Origin: an uncultured Clostridia bacterium
GTDB lineage: Bacteria; Bacillota; Clostridia; Christensenellales; Borkfalkiaceae
Assembly (NCBI GenBank): GCA_944343275.1
Contig: CALVMH010000001.1
Coordinates: 1 to 64,000, forward strand
Direction of reading: 5' to 3'
DNA length: 64,000 nt
Shown: piece by piece, positions 33,084 through 42,821 of the stretch
How positions within the stretch are numbered: position 1 is the stretch's first letter
Layout: each line of letters begins with the position of its first letter
Translations under genes and position numbers: made by a program
Notes under the pieces: generated by a model
The model's input: only the letters and a program-made list of their open reading frames with translations
Told to the model about the DNA's origin: nothing
Databases searched by the model: none

Positions 33084-33884
33084 ATGGCTGAGACGGCAAC
33101 GATCCTTTTGGATGAAACGTCCGCGCGCTGTGCGCTGGAACATAAGAAGAAGATCGCGGAAAATTACCGCAAGCTGCTTTTCGATAACGGAGAGGAGTGG
33201 GCTGCGGGAGAATCCCGCATGCAGTCCGCACATCGTGCGGAGCCTTTCTCTGCGCCCGCATTTGCCGCGGCTCCCGCGTACACGGCAACGCTTGAACGCG
33301 CGCCCGTCGCAATGCAGGCGGCCGCAGCGCCCGTTCAGGCGCCTTCCGCGCCGCAGACCGCGCCGTATACGGCGGACCCTGCGCGCCGCATCGCGGATTA
33401 TGTTGCCTGCCCGTCCGTCAAAAAGGGCGGACTTTGGGAAGGACTTGCCATCAAGGACGGCGAACTCGTCGATCTCAACGCGCCCGCCGTCATGCCCGCG
33501 CCTGCACCTGTGGAGATGCCCGCCGCGCCCGCGTATGCGCCTTCCGAAGAGGATGCGATGCCCACTCCCCGCACGATGGAGACGCTCCGTCGCGGAACGG
33601 AGACGGCGGCGGAAAGCGAAAAGCAGGGACTGTTGTCCGCGCTTTCCTTAAAAACCAAACTCATCCTGTGCGCGATTGCGGCGGCAGTCGTGCTCATCAT
33701 CGCACTCATCTGTGTGAACACGGGCATCTTGAACGCTTCCCATGCGGAGATTGCCGTCAAAGAGGCGCAGCTGCGGGATTTGCAGACGCAGTATGCGCAG
33801 ATGCAGGAAGATTTGGAATATCTCCGTTCCCCCGAGCGCATCGACGCGTGGGCGGAGGCGAACGGGATGGTCATGGGCGACTGA
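33084..33884 (+). CDS. FtsL-like division protein with a long cytoplasmic extension
   Basis: A 266-residue bitopic protein in the place of FtsL. One membrane helix lies at about 189-216. It is followed by a 50-residue outer part with a heptad-like segment (EIAVKEAQLRDLQTQYAQM) and the ending RIDAWAEANGMVMGD, typical of FtsL/DivIC. Ahead of the helix is a very long cytoplasmic region, rich in Ala and Pro between about residues 45 and 150; usual FtsL has 10-60 residues there. The ATG at 33084 follows AAGGAG. Assignment rests on position and topology; sequence similarity in this family is low. Confidence 0.7.
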   Translation: MAETATILLDETSARCALEHKKKIAENYRKLLFDNGEEWAAGESRMQSAHRAEPFSAPAFAAAPAYTATLERAPVAMQAAAAPVQAPSAPQTAPYTADPARRIADYVACPSVKKGGLWEGLAIKDGELVDLNAPAVMPAPAPVEMPAAPAYAPSEEDAMPTPRTMETLRRGTETAAESEKQGLLSALSLKTKLILCAIAAAVVLIIALICVNTGILNASHAEIAVKEAQLRDLQTQYAQMQEDLEYLRSPERIDAWAEANGMVMGD

Positions 33885-33925
33885 GCCTTCGGAGGAAACT
33901 GCATATCAAACAGAAGGAATTTTCC

Positions 33926-35647
33926 ATGTCTGTTCTACGAAAGAGGTTATTTGCCGTCATTGCGGCGATAGCCTTTCTTTTTTGCCTTTTTCTCATGCGG
34001 TTCTTCTATATCCAGGTCATCTGGGAGGAGGAACTGCATGTCCGCGCGCTGGATCAGTGGACGCGGGAGATCCCCGTTTCGGCGCTCCGCGGCAATCTGT
34101 ATGACAGGAACGGGGAGCTGCTTGCGGGCAACATTCCCGCATACAGCGTGTACGCGCGCGCCAATGCCGTGGAGGACGCGGAGGGGACGGCGGCGCTGCT
34201 CGCCGATGCGCTTTCCCTCTCCCGCGAGGCATTGCTCGAAAAGCTGACGGACGGCAGCCGTTCGGAGATCGTGCTCATGCGGCGGGCGGAAAAACAGGCG
34301 GTGGAACGCATCGAGGGTGCGGACATTGCGGGCGTCTATTATGCGCGCGACGACAAGCGGTTTTATCCCTATGGCGCGCTCGCCTGTCAGGTGCTTGGGT
34401 TCACCTCCTATGACGGAGCGGGTTCGACGGGCATCGAACAGTATTACGACAAATATCTCGCGGGGGAACGCGGGGAAGTGCTCTATGAGACCGACCTTGT
34501 CGGCGTCGACCTCGACGGTGCGACGGCGGCATATTCCCCCGGAACGGACGGGCTGGATGTGCGGCTTACCCTCGATTACCGCATCCAGGCACTCGCCGAG
34601 GAGGTGATGGGGCGCGCGCTGGAAGACTATTCCGCCAAGGCTGCGCGTGCCGTCGTGCTTGACGTCACGGACTTTTCCGTTCTGGCGATGGTCAACCTGC
34701 CGTCCTACGATCTCAACGACATCCCGCGCGACGATCTGTCCGCACTCAACGCGCTCTCCCGCAACGCCCTCGTGAGCGATGTATATGAGCCGGGGTCCAC
34801 GTTCAAGATCGTCACCGCCGCCGCCAACATTGAAGAATATCTGCGCGGAAATTCCGACGCCTATGCGCCCGACCGCATCTTTTCCTCCTCCCGCACGCGG
34901 ACGGTGGACGGGACGACCATCCGTTGTTGGAGCGATCACGCAAACGGAAAACATTCCCGTCAAACGCTTGCCGAGGCGCTCAACAACAGCTGCAATCCCT
35001 GCTTTGTGGACATCGCGCTCTCCCTCGGAAAAGAGACGTTTTACGATTATCTTGCCGCCTTCCGCTTCGGGAGGGCGACGGGCATCGACTTTTCGGGCGA
35101 GGCGATCGGCATGCTGCTTCCCGAAAGCACGCTGCGCGACTGTGATTTTGCGCGCATCGGATTTGGTCAGACCATTGCGGTCACGCCGCTGCAGCTTGCC
35201 TGTGCCGGCGCTGCCGCTGTCAATGGCGGATACTATTATGCGCCCCGTCTCGTGCAGTCCGTCGCGGAAAAGAACGGCGCGCCCGTCCTTGAAACGCAGT
35301 CCGTGCTGCTCGGACGGACGGTGAGCGAGGAGGCATCCTGGATGCTCTCCGGCATGCTGGAAGGCGTTGTGCGCGACGGGAGCGGAAAAAAGGCATATAT
35401 CGAGGGCTATCGTGTGGCAGGCAAGACGGGCACGGCGCAAAAATATGAAAACGGGCACATCGCGCAGGGGAAGTATGTCTCCTCCTTTCTCGGTTATTTT
35501 CCCGCCGATGCCCCGAGATATCTGACGCTCATCATCGTGGACGAACCGCAGGGGGCGTATTACGGCAGCGCGGTCGCCGCGCCCTGCGCCAAGGAAATTT
35601 TTGAGGGCATCATCGGGCTGTTCCGCCTGTCCCCGTCGGAGGCATGA
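33926..35647 (+). CDS. Class B penicillin-binding protein (FtsI/SpoVD type)
   Basis: A 573-residue transpeptidase with an N-terminal anchor helix (8-29), a pedestal domain and a C-terminal acyl-serine domain. The active-site motifs are STFK (S291), SCN (355-357) and KTGT (500-503). It crosslinks septal peptidoglycan, working with FtsW downstream. There are no PASTA repeats at the C-terminus. Clostridial dcw clusters may encode vegetative FtsI or the sporulation-specific SpoVD here; with only one copy in the cluster the vegetative role is more likely. The ATG at 33926 follows AAGGAA. Confidence 0.93.
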   Translation: MSVLRKRLFAVIAAIAFLFCLFLMRFFYIQVIWEEELHVRALDQWTREIPVSALRGNLYDRNGELLAGNIPAYSVYARANAVEDAEGTAALLADALSLSREALLEKLTDGSRSEIVLMRRAEKQAVERIEGADIAGVYYARDDKRFYPYGALACQVLGFTSYDGAGSTGIEQYYDKYLAGERGEVLYETDLVGVDLDGATAAYSPGTDGLDVRLTLDYRIQALAEEVMGRALEDYSAKAARAVVLDVTDFSVLAMVNLPSYDLNDIPRDDLSALNALSRNALVSDVYEPGSTFKIVTAAANIEEYLRGNSDAYAPDRIFSSSRTRTVDGTTIRCWSDHANGKHSRQTLAEALNNSCNPCFVDIALSLGKETFYDYLAAFRFGRATGIDFSGEAIGMLLPESTLRDCDFARIGFGQTIAVTPLQLACAGAAAVNGGYYYAPRLVQSVAEKNGAPVLETQSVLLGRTVSEEASWMLSGMLEGVVRDGSGKKAYIEGYRVAGKTGTAQKYENGHIAQGKYVSSFLGYFPADAPRYLTLIIVDEPQGAYYGSAVAAPCAKEIFEGIIGLFRLSPSEA

Positions 35648-37078
35648 ATGAAATTATCCGAACTTGCAGCAGAACTCTCGGAGGCGGAACGTCTCGGCGA
35701 CGCAGAAGTGGCGGGGCTTTGTACGGACAGCCGCGTGGCGGGGGAAGGGGACCTCTTTTTCTGTTTTTGCGGAACAAAGACGGATGCGCATGCCTATGCG
35801 GCGGAGGCGGTGCGGCGCGGCGCCTCCGCCGTTGTGTGCGAACATCGGCTGCCCGTCTCATGTGCGCAGCTCGTCACGGCGGACGGCAGGGCGGCGATGG
35901 CGCGGATCGCGGCGGCATTTTACGCGCATCCGGAGCGCAGCCTGAAAATGGCAGGCATCACGGGGACCAACGGCAAAACGACCACAGCGGCAATGCTCTA
36001 CCGCATCCTGAACGAGGCGGGCATCCCGACGGGCATCATCGGCACGCTCGGCGCATCCTATGCGGGGGTGCATGTACCTCCCACGCTGACGACGCCCGAT
36101 CCCGTCTGTCTCTTTTCCATGCTGCGGGACATGGTGAATGCGGGTATCGAGGCGGTCGTCATGGAGGTCTCCGCACACGCGCTTGCACTCCGAAAGGAGG
36201 CTCCCGTCTTTTATGACGTCTCCGTATTCACCAACCTGACGCGCGATCATCTCGACTTCTTCGGCGATATGAAGGCGTATGCGGCTGCCAAAGAACGCCT
36301 GTTTTTCCCGGAAAAATGCGCCTACGCGGTGCTGAATGCGGACGATGGCTTTTGCCGCAGGCTGGAAACGGTGTGCGGCGAGCACATTACATACGGTCTG
36401 GAAACGCCCGCCGAAGCGTTTGCGCTGGTGGAAAGCGACACGCTGCGCGGCTGCAAAGCGCTCCTCAACGTACAGGACGAACTCATCGAAGCGGCAATTC
36501 CCATGACGGGACGGCACAACCTGTCCAACGCGCTTGCCGCGGCGTGTGCCGCGCGGCGGTTGGGGGCAGATGCCGACGCCGTTGCGCGCGGCATTGCGGG
36601 AACACGGGTGGAGGGGCGGTTGGAACACGTGGCGAATGTGCGCGGCGCGGACATCTTCGTGGACTTTGCACACACGCCCGACGGGTTGGAAAAATCGCTT
36701 TCGGCGCTCAGGGAACATTGTGCAGGTCGGCTTGTCGCACTGTTCGGCTGCGGCGGCGACAGGGATAAGGGCAAACGGGAGAAGATGGGGGAAGTTGCCG
36801 CACGGCTCGCCGATTTTACCGTTCTGACGTCGGATAATCCGCGGTACGAGGATCCGTATGCCATCATTTCCGCTATCGAACGCGGTTTTTCGGGCAGTTC
36901 TTGCGAGTATGTCGTCATCGAGGAACGGGAACGCGCGATCGCCTATGCCGTCGGCATGCTGGCAGAGGGGGACGTGCTGCTCGTGGCGGGCAAGGGCGCA
37001 GAGCGGTATCAGGAGATCATGGGTATCAAATACGACTATAATGACAAAGATGTCATTGAAAAACTTTCCGGGAAGTGA
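35648..37078 (+). CDS. murE: UDP-MurNAc-tripeptide synthetase MurE
   Basis: A 476-residue Mur ligase adding the third residue of the stem peptide in the cytoplasm. The ATP loop is GTNGKTTTAAM, the central domain has the NLTRDHLDFF motif, and the C-terminal DNPR (in TSDNPRYEDP) is the motif of enzymes that select meso-diaminopimelate. The start is the ATG at 35648, directly after the pbp stop and five bases beyond CGGAGG. MurF, which would normally follow, is absent here. Confidence 0.96.
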   Translation: MKLSELAAELSEAERLGDAEVAGLCTDSRVAGEGDLFFCFCGTKTDAHAYAAEAVRRGASAVVCEHRLPVSCAQLVTADGRAAMARIAAAFYAHPERSLKMAGITGTNGKTTTAAMLYRILNEAGIPTGIIGTLGASYAGVHVPPTLTTPDPVCLFSMLRDMVNAGIEAVVMEVSAHALALRKEAPVFYDVSVFTNLTRDHLDFFGDMKAYAAAKERLFFPEKCAYAVLNADDGFCRRLETVCGEHITYGLETPAEAFALVESDTLRGCKALLNVQDELIEAAIPMTGRHNLSNALAAACAARRLGADADAVARGIAGTRVEGRLEHVANVRGADIFVDFAHTPDGLEKSLSALREHCAGRLVALFGCGGDRDKGKREKMGEVAARLADFTVLTSDNPRYEDPYAIISAIERGFSGSSCEYVVIEERERAIAYAVGMLAEGDVLLVAGKGAERYQEIMGIKYDYNDKDVIEKLSGK

Positions 37079-37080
37079 CC

Positions 37081-38028
37081 ATGCGCCTGTATCTCATTGC
37101 CGTATTGTGTTCGTTTGCGTTTTCGCTGTTATTGTGTATGATGCTGCGCCCGCTGCTTGCGCGCATGGGCGGGCAGCATATTCTTTGCTATGTCAAAGAA
37201 CATGCACAAAAGGAGGGCACTCCCACGATGGGCGGGATTGCGTTTGTGCCCGCTGCGGCGGCTGCCGCTCTTTTGTGCGCGCGCGGCGCGGACAAGCCCT
37301 TCTATGTCGCCCTTGCGGTCGGCGTCGGGTATCTTGCCGTCGGGTTTTTGGACGACGTTCTGAAAAAGCGCCGCGGGCAGAATCTCGGTCTGAAACCCTA
37401 TCAGAAGATTTTATTTCAGGCGGGCGTCGCCGTTATCGCGTCCGTCTATTGCTGTACGGACGGGCTCACCGTTCTGCGCATCCCGTATACGCGGTATGCG
37501 TTTGACATCGGCTGGTGGATGCTCCCGCTCGGCATCTTCGTCTTTGTTGCCACCGTCAATGGCGTCAACCTGACGGACGGGCTGGACGGGCTTGCAGGCG
37601 GAACGTGCGCCGCCTTTTTTCTTGCGCTCGCGCCGCTCATCGCCGCGCAGGGGGGCGGCGCGCCGCTCTCGCTGATGTGTGTGTGTCTGACGGGTGCGCT
37701 GCTCGGATTTTTGCTGTTGAATACCAACCGCGCCGCGCTCTTTATGGGGGACACGGGCTCGCTGTCCCTCGGCGGGTTTGCCGCATCCGCCGCGCTCTTT
37801 TCGGGGAACGCTCTCGTCATTCCGGTTTTGGGGCTCATGTTTGTACTTTCAAGCATATCTGTCATCCTTCAGGTCATATATTACAAAAAAACAGGCAAAC
37901 GCATCTTCCGGATGGCGCCCCTTCATCATCATTTTCAGCAGAAGGGATATTCCGAGGCGAAGATCGCATACGCGTATGCGTTGACAACGGCGCTTCTCGG
38001 CGCGACCTTATTCATGCCGTTTGCCTGA
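37081..38028 (+). CDS. mraY: Phospho-MurNAc-pentapeptide transferase MraY
   Basis: A 315-residue membrane enzyme with about ten helices that makes lipid I. The characteristic blocks are KEGTPTMGGIAF, VGFLDDVLKKR, NGVNLTDGLDGLAGG, FMGDTGSLSLGG and APLHHHFQ. All the catalytic aspartates and the histidine triad are present. The ATG at 37081 was chosen (GGAAG six bases ahead); a GTG at 37075 overlapping the murE stop is the alternative. Confidence 0.97.
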   Translation: MRLYLIAVLCSFAFSLLLCMMLRPLLARMGGQHILCYVKEHAQKEGTPTMGGIAFVPAAAAAALLCARGADKPFYVALAVGVGYLAVGFLDDVLKKRRGQNLGLKPYQKILFQAGVAVIASVYCCTDGLTVLRIPYTRYAFDIGWWMLPLGIFVFVATVNGVNLTDGLDGLAGGTCAAFFLALAPLIAAQGGGAPLSLMCVCLTGALLGFLLLNTNRAALFMGDTGSLSLGGFAASAALFSGNALVIPVLGLMFVLSSISVILQVIYYKKTGKRIFRMAPLHHHFQQKGYSEAKIAYAYALTTALLGATLFMPFA

Positions 38029-38055
38029 TTTCCGAAAGGGAACAAGGAGGACGGT

Positions 38056-39462
38056 ATGTATTTTCCCATGCAGCGTTTTCTCGTCGCGGGGCTGTCGCGT
38101 TCGGGCGTCGCCGCCGCGGAGTACTTGCTGGAACGGCATGCGAAGGCGGTGTATCTCTATGACGACGTGGACGATGAACATGTACGCGCGGCGGCGGAGC
38201 GGCTTGCGGCGCGCGGCTGCCGCGTTCTCACCAAGGAAGAGGCGTTTTCGGGAACGGAGGAGTGCGATGTGCTCGTATTGAGTCCGGGAATTCCCATCGA
38301 TCATCCGCTGCCTGTTGCCTTCAAAAAGGCAAGAAAGGCGATCGTGGGGGAGGCGGAGCTTGCCGCGCGGGTGCTGCCCTGTCCCGTCATCGCCGTGACG
38401 GGGACAAACGGCAAGACGACGACCGTCTCCATGATCGGACATATCCTCAAAGAAGCGGGCATGCGCGCCGTCGTATGCGGCAATGTCGGGCGTCCCGTCT
38501 GCGCCTGTCTTTCCGAACTGACCGCGGATGCCGTCGCCGTCATGGAAGTTTCCTCCTTTCAGTTGGAGACGCTTGTCTCCCTGCGCCCGCACATCGCCGT
38601 CGTGACGGGGATCGCCGAGGATCATCTCAACCGTCATTATACGATGGAGAATTACATCTACTTAAAATCGCGCATCCTGAAAAACAGCGCGGAGAGCGAA
38701 TATGCCGTGCTCAACATGGACGATCCCGTCGTGCGCGCCTTTTCGGAAAAGACGCGCGCCCGCGTCGTCGGGTTTTCGCTTGCGGGAAAGACGGACGGCG
38801 CGTACATCCGCGACGGCGACATCATGTGGCGGGAAGAGCGCATTCTTTCCGCGGATGAGCTGCCCGTCGGCGGAAAGCACAATGAAGCGGACGCGCTTGC
38901 GGCGGTCTGCGCCTGCAAACTGATGGGGGCGGAAAGCGCTGCCGTGGCGTCGGCGCTCGCCTCCTTCCGCGGGGTCGAGCACCGGTTGCAGACGCTCGGA
39001 GAAGTGGACGGCGTGACGTTCATCGACGACAGCAAAGCGACCAATCCCGACGCGGCGATCGGGGCGGCAGAGAGCGTCAAAGGGGAGAGCGTGCTCATAC
39101 TCGGCGGAAAGGATAAAGGGTACTCCTATGAACCGTTGTTTGCGGCGCTGCGCCGCACGGGGGTGGTGCAAACCGTTCTGTGCGGGGAGAACGCCTTCCG
39201 CCTTCTCGATGCTGCCATGCGCGAAAAATATTCCCGCGTGACGCTCTGCCGTTCCTTTGACCTTGCCGTGCGCGTTGCGTTTTATACGGCAAAGAAGGGG
39301 CAGAACGTGCTGTTGAGTCCCGCTTCGGCAAGTTTCGATGCCTTCAAAAATTTTGAAGAACGGGGCGAACGGTTTGCGCAGCTCATGGAGGAACTGCGCG
39401 CGGAGCGCGCCGCGCTGCAAGCGGCGGGACGGGAGGAGACGCGTGAAGAGGAGAGCGAATAG
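38056..39462 (+). CDS. murD: UDP-MurNAc-L-alanine:D-glutamate ligase MurD
   Basis: A 468-residue Mur ligase adding D-glutamate, the product of MurI encoded at 30.7 kb. The N-terminal domain has the FLVAGLSRSGVA Rossmann start, the ATP loop is VTGTNGKTTTVSM, and later EDHLNRH and FIDDSKATNPDA are diagnostic for MurD. It follows AAGGAGG. The C-terminal 20 codons overlap the ftsW start. It is somewhat longer than the Escherichia coli protein (438 residues) owing to an Ala/Glu-rich end. Confidence 0.96.
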   Translation: MYFPMQRFLVAGLSRSGVAAAEYLLERHAKAVYLYDDVDDEHVRAAAERLAARGCRVLTKEEAFSGTEECDVLVLSPGIPIDHPLPVAFKKARKAIVGEAELAARVLPCPVIAVTGTNGKTTTVSMIGHILKEAGMRAVVCGNVGRPVCACLSELTADAVAVMEVSSFQLETLVSLRPHIAVVTGIAEDHLNRHYTMENYIYLKSRILKNSAESEYAVLNMDDPVVRAFSEKTRARVVGFSLAGKTDGAYIRDGDIMWREERILSADELPVGGKHNEADALAAVCACKLMGAESAAVASALASFRGVEHRLQTLGEVDGVTFIDDSKATNPDAAIGAAESVKGESVLILGGKDKGYSYEPLFAALRRTGVVQTVLCGENAFRLLDAAMREKYSRVTLCRSFDLAVRVAFYTAKKGQNVLLSPASASFDAFKNFEERGERFAQLMEELRAERAALQAAGREETREEESE

Positions 39463-40600
39463 GTACTGCACAGGGAAGGGGGACGTACTCTTTCTTGCCG
39501 CGGTGCTGCTGCTTGCCGCTTACGGCGTCGTGTGCGTATATTCGGCAAGCTGTTACAATGCTCAGGTGCAATACGGCGACAGCCTGTTTTTCTTCCGGAA
39601 ACAGCTTACGGGGTTTGTGCTCGGCGGCGCGGCGCTCGTCGGCGTGAGCTTTCTTCCCTATGAAAAATTGCGGAGGACGGGACTGCCCGCCCTCCTTGTT
39701 TCCGTCGTCCTTCTGGCGCTCGTCTTTGTCCCGGGACTCGGCAAGAGCAACTACGGCGCCACGCGTTGGATCGGGGTCGGGTCATTCACCATTCAGCCTT
39801 CGGAGATCGCCAAGCTCGGATTTGTGTTGTTTACGGCGGGATATTTTGCCAAAGACCCCGCCCGCATGCGCACGCTCAGAGGCTGTTTGCCCGTGCTGGG
39901 GGCGGGGCTTGGGATCTGCGTGCTCATCATGCTGGAACCCAACATGTCCGTTACGATGTGCGTGGGCGCCGTCATGCTCGGCATGCTCTTTCTTGCGGGC
40001 ATTTCGAAAAAGGCGCTCGCCGTCATCTGTATCCCCGTCCTGTTTGCCGTTCCCGCGCTCATCCTTGCGGAGCCGTACCGCCTGCAGCGCCTCTCTGCGT
40101 TCATGGATCCGTGGGCGTCCCCGCGGGAAGAGGGATACCAGCTCATCCAATCCCTCTACGGGCTTGCGAACGGCAACCTGTTCGGCGTCGGATTGTTCCG
40201 TTCCCGCCAGAAATACCGCTTTCTTCCCTTTGCGGAGAGCGATTTCATTCTCTCCGTCATTGCGGAAGAGACGGGATTTTTCGGCGTTTTGCTGCTGTTT
40301 GCGCTCATCGGGTTTATCATCTGGCGGGGACTGCGCATTGCCGCGCGCTGCGGTAATTTTTACGGGTATTTGCTTGCGGGCGGCATCACACTCGCGTTTG
40401 CCGTACAGTGCGCGCTCAATGCGCTCGTCGTCAGCGGGTGCATCCCGCCCACGGGACTGCCGCTGCCGCTTGTGTCGGCGGGGAATACGTCGCTCATCGT
40501 GACGATGGCTGGCATGGGCGTGGTGTACGGGGTGTCCAGACACACGCAACCAAAAAACTTCATACAATGTAGAGAAGCGGACGGTGCGTCCGCCTTTTGA
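39443..40600 (+). CDS. ftsW: Septal peptidoglycan polymerase FtsW (SEDS family)
   Basis: A 385-residue SEDS glycosyltransferase with about ten helices. Conserved segments are VYSASCYNA near the N-terminus, the IQPSEIAKLGF loop, EPYRLQRLSAFMDPW, the catalytic-region FAESDFILSVIAEETGF and IPPTGLPLPLVSAGNTS. FtsW is distinguished from RodA only by context here. The GTG at 39443 follows GGGAGGAG and lies inside the murD 3' end. A small GC-rich hairpin ending in CTTTT (40577-40598) lies in its last codons. Confidence 0.94.
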   Translation: MKRRANRYCTGKGDVLFLAAVLLLAAYGVVCVYSASCYNAQVQYGDSLFFFRKQLTGFVLGGAALVGVSFLPYEKLRRTGLPALLVSVVLLALVFVPGLGKSNYGATRWIGVGSFTIQPSEIAKLGFVLFTAGYFAKDPARMRTLRGCLPVLGAGLGICVLIMLEPNMSVTMCVGAVMLGMLFLAGISKKALAVICIPVLFAVPALILAEPYRLQRLSAFMDPWASPREEGYQLIQSLYGLANGNLFGVGLFRSRQKYRFLPFAESDFILSVIAEETGFFGVLLLFALIGFIIWRGLRIAARCGNFYGYLLAGGITLAFAVQCALNALVVSGCIPPTGLPLPLVSAGNTSLIVTMAGMGVVYGVSRHTQPKNFIQCREADGASAF

Positions 40601-40620
40601 AATACGTTAGGAGCGAACCT

Positions 40621-41877
40621 ATGGACAAATACGTTATTGAAGGAGGGAGGCGGCTTGCGGGCAGCGTTGCGCTGCAATCGGCAAAAAATTCCGTTCTGCC
40701 GCTGTTTGCCGCCTCCATCCTGACGGAGAAGCGCGTCACCATCCGCGAGACGCCCGCCATTACCGATGTCGCCTGTATGGCGCAGATCTTGCGCGAACTC
40801 GGAGCGGATGTCCGCTTTGCGGGTGAAAACGTCACAATCGACAGCGCCGATGCCTGCTGTCACGAGATCCCGCCCTCCCTCACAAAGGAACTCAGGTCCT
40901 CCGTCTTTATGCTCGGCTCCCTGCTCTCCCGTTTCGGACGCGCGCTCATTGCCTATCCGGGCGGGTGCGACATCGGGCTGCGTCCCATCGACCTGCACCT
41001 TTCCGCCCTCAAACGCCTCGGCGTGAGCATTTCCGAGCGGGAGGGGTACATCTTCTGCGAATGCGGCAAACTGTGCGGTGCGGAGATCTTGCTGGACTTT
41101 CCGAGCGTCGGGGCAACGGAAAACATCTTGCTCGCGGCGGTCAAAGCGGAGGGGCGAACGGTCCTGACGGGGGCGGCAAAGGAGCCCGAGATCGTCGATC
41201 TGCAAAATTTCCTCAATGCGATGGGGGCAAAGGTGTCGGGTGCGGGAACGGATGTCATCGAGATCGAGGGCGTCAAGGAGCTGCGCGGCGTCAGTTACCG
41301 CCCCATGAAAGACCGCATCGAGGCGGGGACGTTCCTTCTCGCGGCGGCGGCATGCGGAGGGGAAGTGCAGGTCGTCGGCGTCGCGCCGGAGAATATTCGC
41401 CTTCTGTTGCACAAATTGCGCGAAAACGGTTGCAAAATCCATGCGAAAAATGATAAAATAACCATAGAGAGTCGTGGCAGGCTCAAATGCAACCGCCGCA
41501 TTGAAACAATGCCCTTTCCGGGATTTCCCACCGACTTGCAGGCGCAGGCGACGGCGCTCAACGCTTCCTGCGCGGGATGCGCGCTCATCGTGGAGAATTT
41601 GTTTGAGACGCGTTTCAAATACGTTCCCGAATTGCAGAAGATGGGCGCGGATATCGAAGTCAGGGGACGCACGGCATTTGTGCGCGGCGTCGGCAGACTG
41701 CACGGCGCAAGCGTCACGGCGGGCGACCTGCGCGGCGGTGCAGCGCTCGTCATTGCGGCGCTAGGGGCGGAAGGGGTTTCCGAGGTGCTCGATTTGTCCC
41801 ATATCGACAGGGGATATGCGGACTTGCGCGCAAAACTCAAAGGACTTGGGGCGGATATCCGCCGTGTACATATCTGA
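40621..41877 (+). CDS. murA: UDP-GlcNAc 1-carboxyvinyltransferase MurA
   Basis: A 418-residue enzyme of the first committed step of peptidoglycan synthesis (PEP transfer to UDP-GlcNAc). The two-domain repeat fold begins GGRRLAGSVALQSAKNSVLP. The fosfomycin-target cysteine is present (Cys116 in PGGCDIGLRPIDLHL), so the enzyme should be fosfomycin-sensitive. The ATG at 40621 follows GGAG. Its position between ftsW and ftsQ is where murG/murC/murB would stand in other dcw clusters. Confidence 0.96.
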   Translation: MDKYVIEGGRRLAGSVALQSAKNSVLPLFAASILTEKRVTIRETPAITDVACMAQILRELGADVRFAGENVTIDSADACCHEIPPSLTKELRSSVFMLGSLLSRFGRALIAYPGGCDIGLRPIDLHLSALKRLGVSISEREGYIFCECGKLCGAEILLDFPSVGATENILLAAVKAEGRTVLTGAAKEPEIVDLQNFLNAMGAKVSGAGTDVIEIEGVKELRGVSYRPMKDRIEAGTFLLAAAACGGEVQVVGVAPENIRLLLHKLRENGCKIHAKNDKITIESRGRLKCNRRIETMPFPGFPTDLQAQATALNASCAGCALIVENLFETRFKYVPELQKMGADIEVRGRTAFVRGVGRLHGASVTAGDLRGGAALVIAALGAEGVSEVLDLSHIDRGYADLRAKLKGLGADIRRVHI

Positions 41878-41892
41878 AAAACGGAGAAACGC

Positions 41893-42669
41893 ATGAACAA
41901 GAGAACCGTTCTGACGACCATCGTCGCCTTTGTGCTGCTCGTCGCGGTCATTGCGGCGGGGATCAATGCCGTGTTCACGGTGACCTATGTGGACGCGCGC
42001 TTTGTCACCTATACGACGGAAGGGGAGCGTGCCGCGCAGGAAATGAAGGAGGATCTGAACGGGTATCTCGGCAGAAGCACTACATTCCTCGATCTTTCCG
42101 AGGTCCGTGCAACGGCGGCGGCATATCCGCGGTTCAAGATCGTCACGATCGATAAGCAATATCCCGCATCCGTGATCGTGGAAGTGACGGAGCGCCGTGC
42201 CGCATTCGCCCTTGCCGCAGGGGACGCATGGGACATCTTTGATACGGAGGGGTACCGCATCGGAACGAGCACATCGGCGGCGGGGTATGTTCTTATCGGG
42301 GACGGTTTTTCGCTTTCAACGGAACAGGGACTTCTTACGGGAGGGTATGCGGCGGAATTGCTCGACATGTATGGCGCGTTCTGTGCCGCACTCGGCGAAC
42401 CGCGCGCCAATCTGCTGTCCGTCTCGCTCGACGACATGAGCACGGCGGGAAGCCTGGAATTTGATAATTTCCGCATTGCCACGACGGAAGGCGTCGAGAT
42501 CGTCATTTCCGAGCCCTCTGTGCGGGCAGCGGAAAAGGCGGCTGCGGCTGCCGAGGTCTATCTCTCTTTGCAGGACGGAGAGCGCGTGCGCGGAAGCATC
42601 ACGGCGGTCATCTCCGCACTGACGGAGAAAGCCGAGGCGCATTACAGCGCCGATGCGCCGTCTGTATAA
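41893..42669 (+). CDS. ftsQ: FtsQ/DivIB-like division protein
   Basis: A 258-residue bitopic protein with a short cytoplasmic start, one helix (about 8-30) and an outer POTRA-like domain (DLSEVRATAAAYPRFKIVTIDKQYPASVIVEVTERR, shown here only to mark the region) followed by a beta domain (DIFDTEGYRIG, LSVSLDD). This is the organisation of FtsQ/DivIB, which links FtsL/DivIC to the septal synthase. Similarity is only structural by eye, but position before ftsA-ftsZ supports it. It ends the first dcw transcription unit. Confidence 0.78.
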   Translation: MNKRTVLTTIVAFVLLVAVIAAGINAVFTVTYVDARFVTYTTEGERAAQEMKEDLNGYLGRSTTFLDLSEVRATAAAYPRFKIVTIDKQYPASVIVEVTERRAAFALAAGDAWDIFDTEGYRIGTSTSAAGYVLIGDGFSLSTEQGLLTGGYAAELLDMYGAFCAALGEPRANLLSVSLDDMSTAGSLEFDNFRIATTEGVEIVISEPSVRAAEKAAAAAEVYLSLQDGERVRGSITAVISALTEKAEAHYSADAPSV

Positions 42670-42684
42670 ACAAGATCGTCATGA

Positions 42685-42716
42685 GAAAAAAGCGCGTCCT
42701 GCGGGCGCGCTTTTTT
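42685..42716 (+). terminator. Terminator ending the mraZ-ftsQ unit
   Basis: AAAAAAGCGCG...CGCGCTTTTTT, a strong stem with T6, lies 15 bp after the ftsQ-like gene. It splits the dcw cluster into two transcription units. Confidence 0.9.
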
Positions 42717-42747
42717 ATGGGAAACGGCAAAATACGGGTATGATTTC

Positions 42748-42776
42748 TTGACAAGAATTGCTGCGGTTGTTATAAT
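42748..42776 (+). promoter_or_regulatory. Promoter of the ftsA-like/ftsZ unit
   Basis: TTGACA (42748-42753), 17 bp, TATAAT (42771-42776): perfect consensus, 45 bp before the FtsA-like start. Confidence 0.92.
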
Positions 42777-42821
42777 AGTAGAAAGCGAAATACCGAACGA
42801 TACCAAACAAGGGGATTGCCT

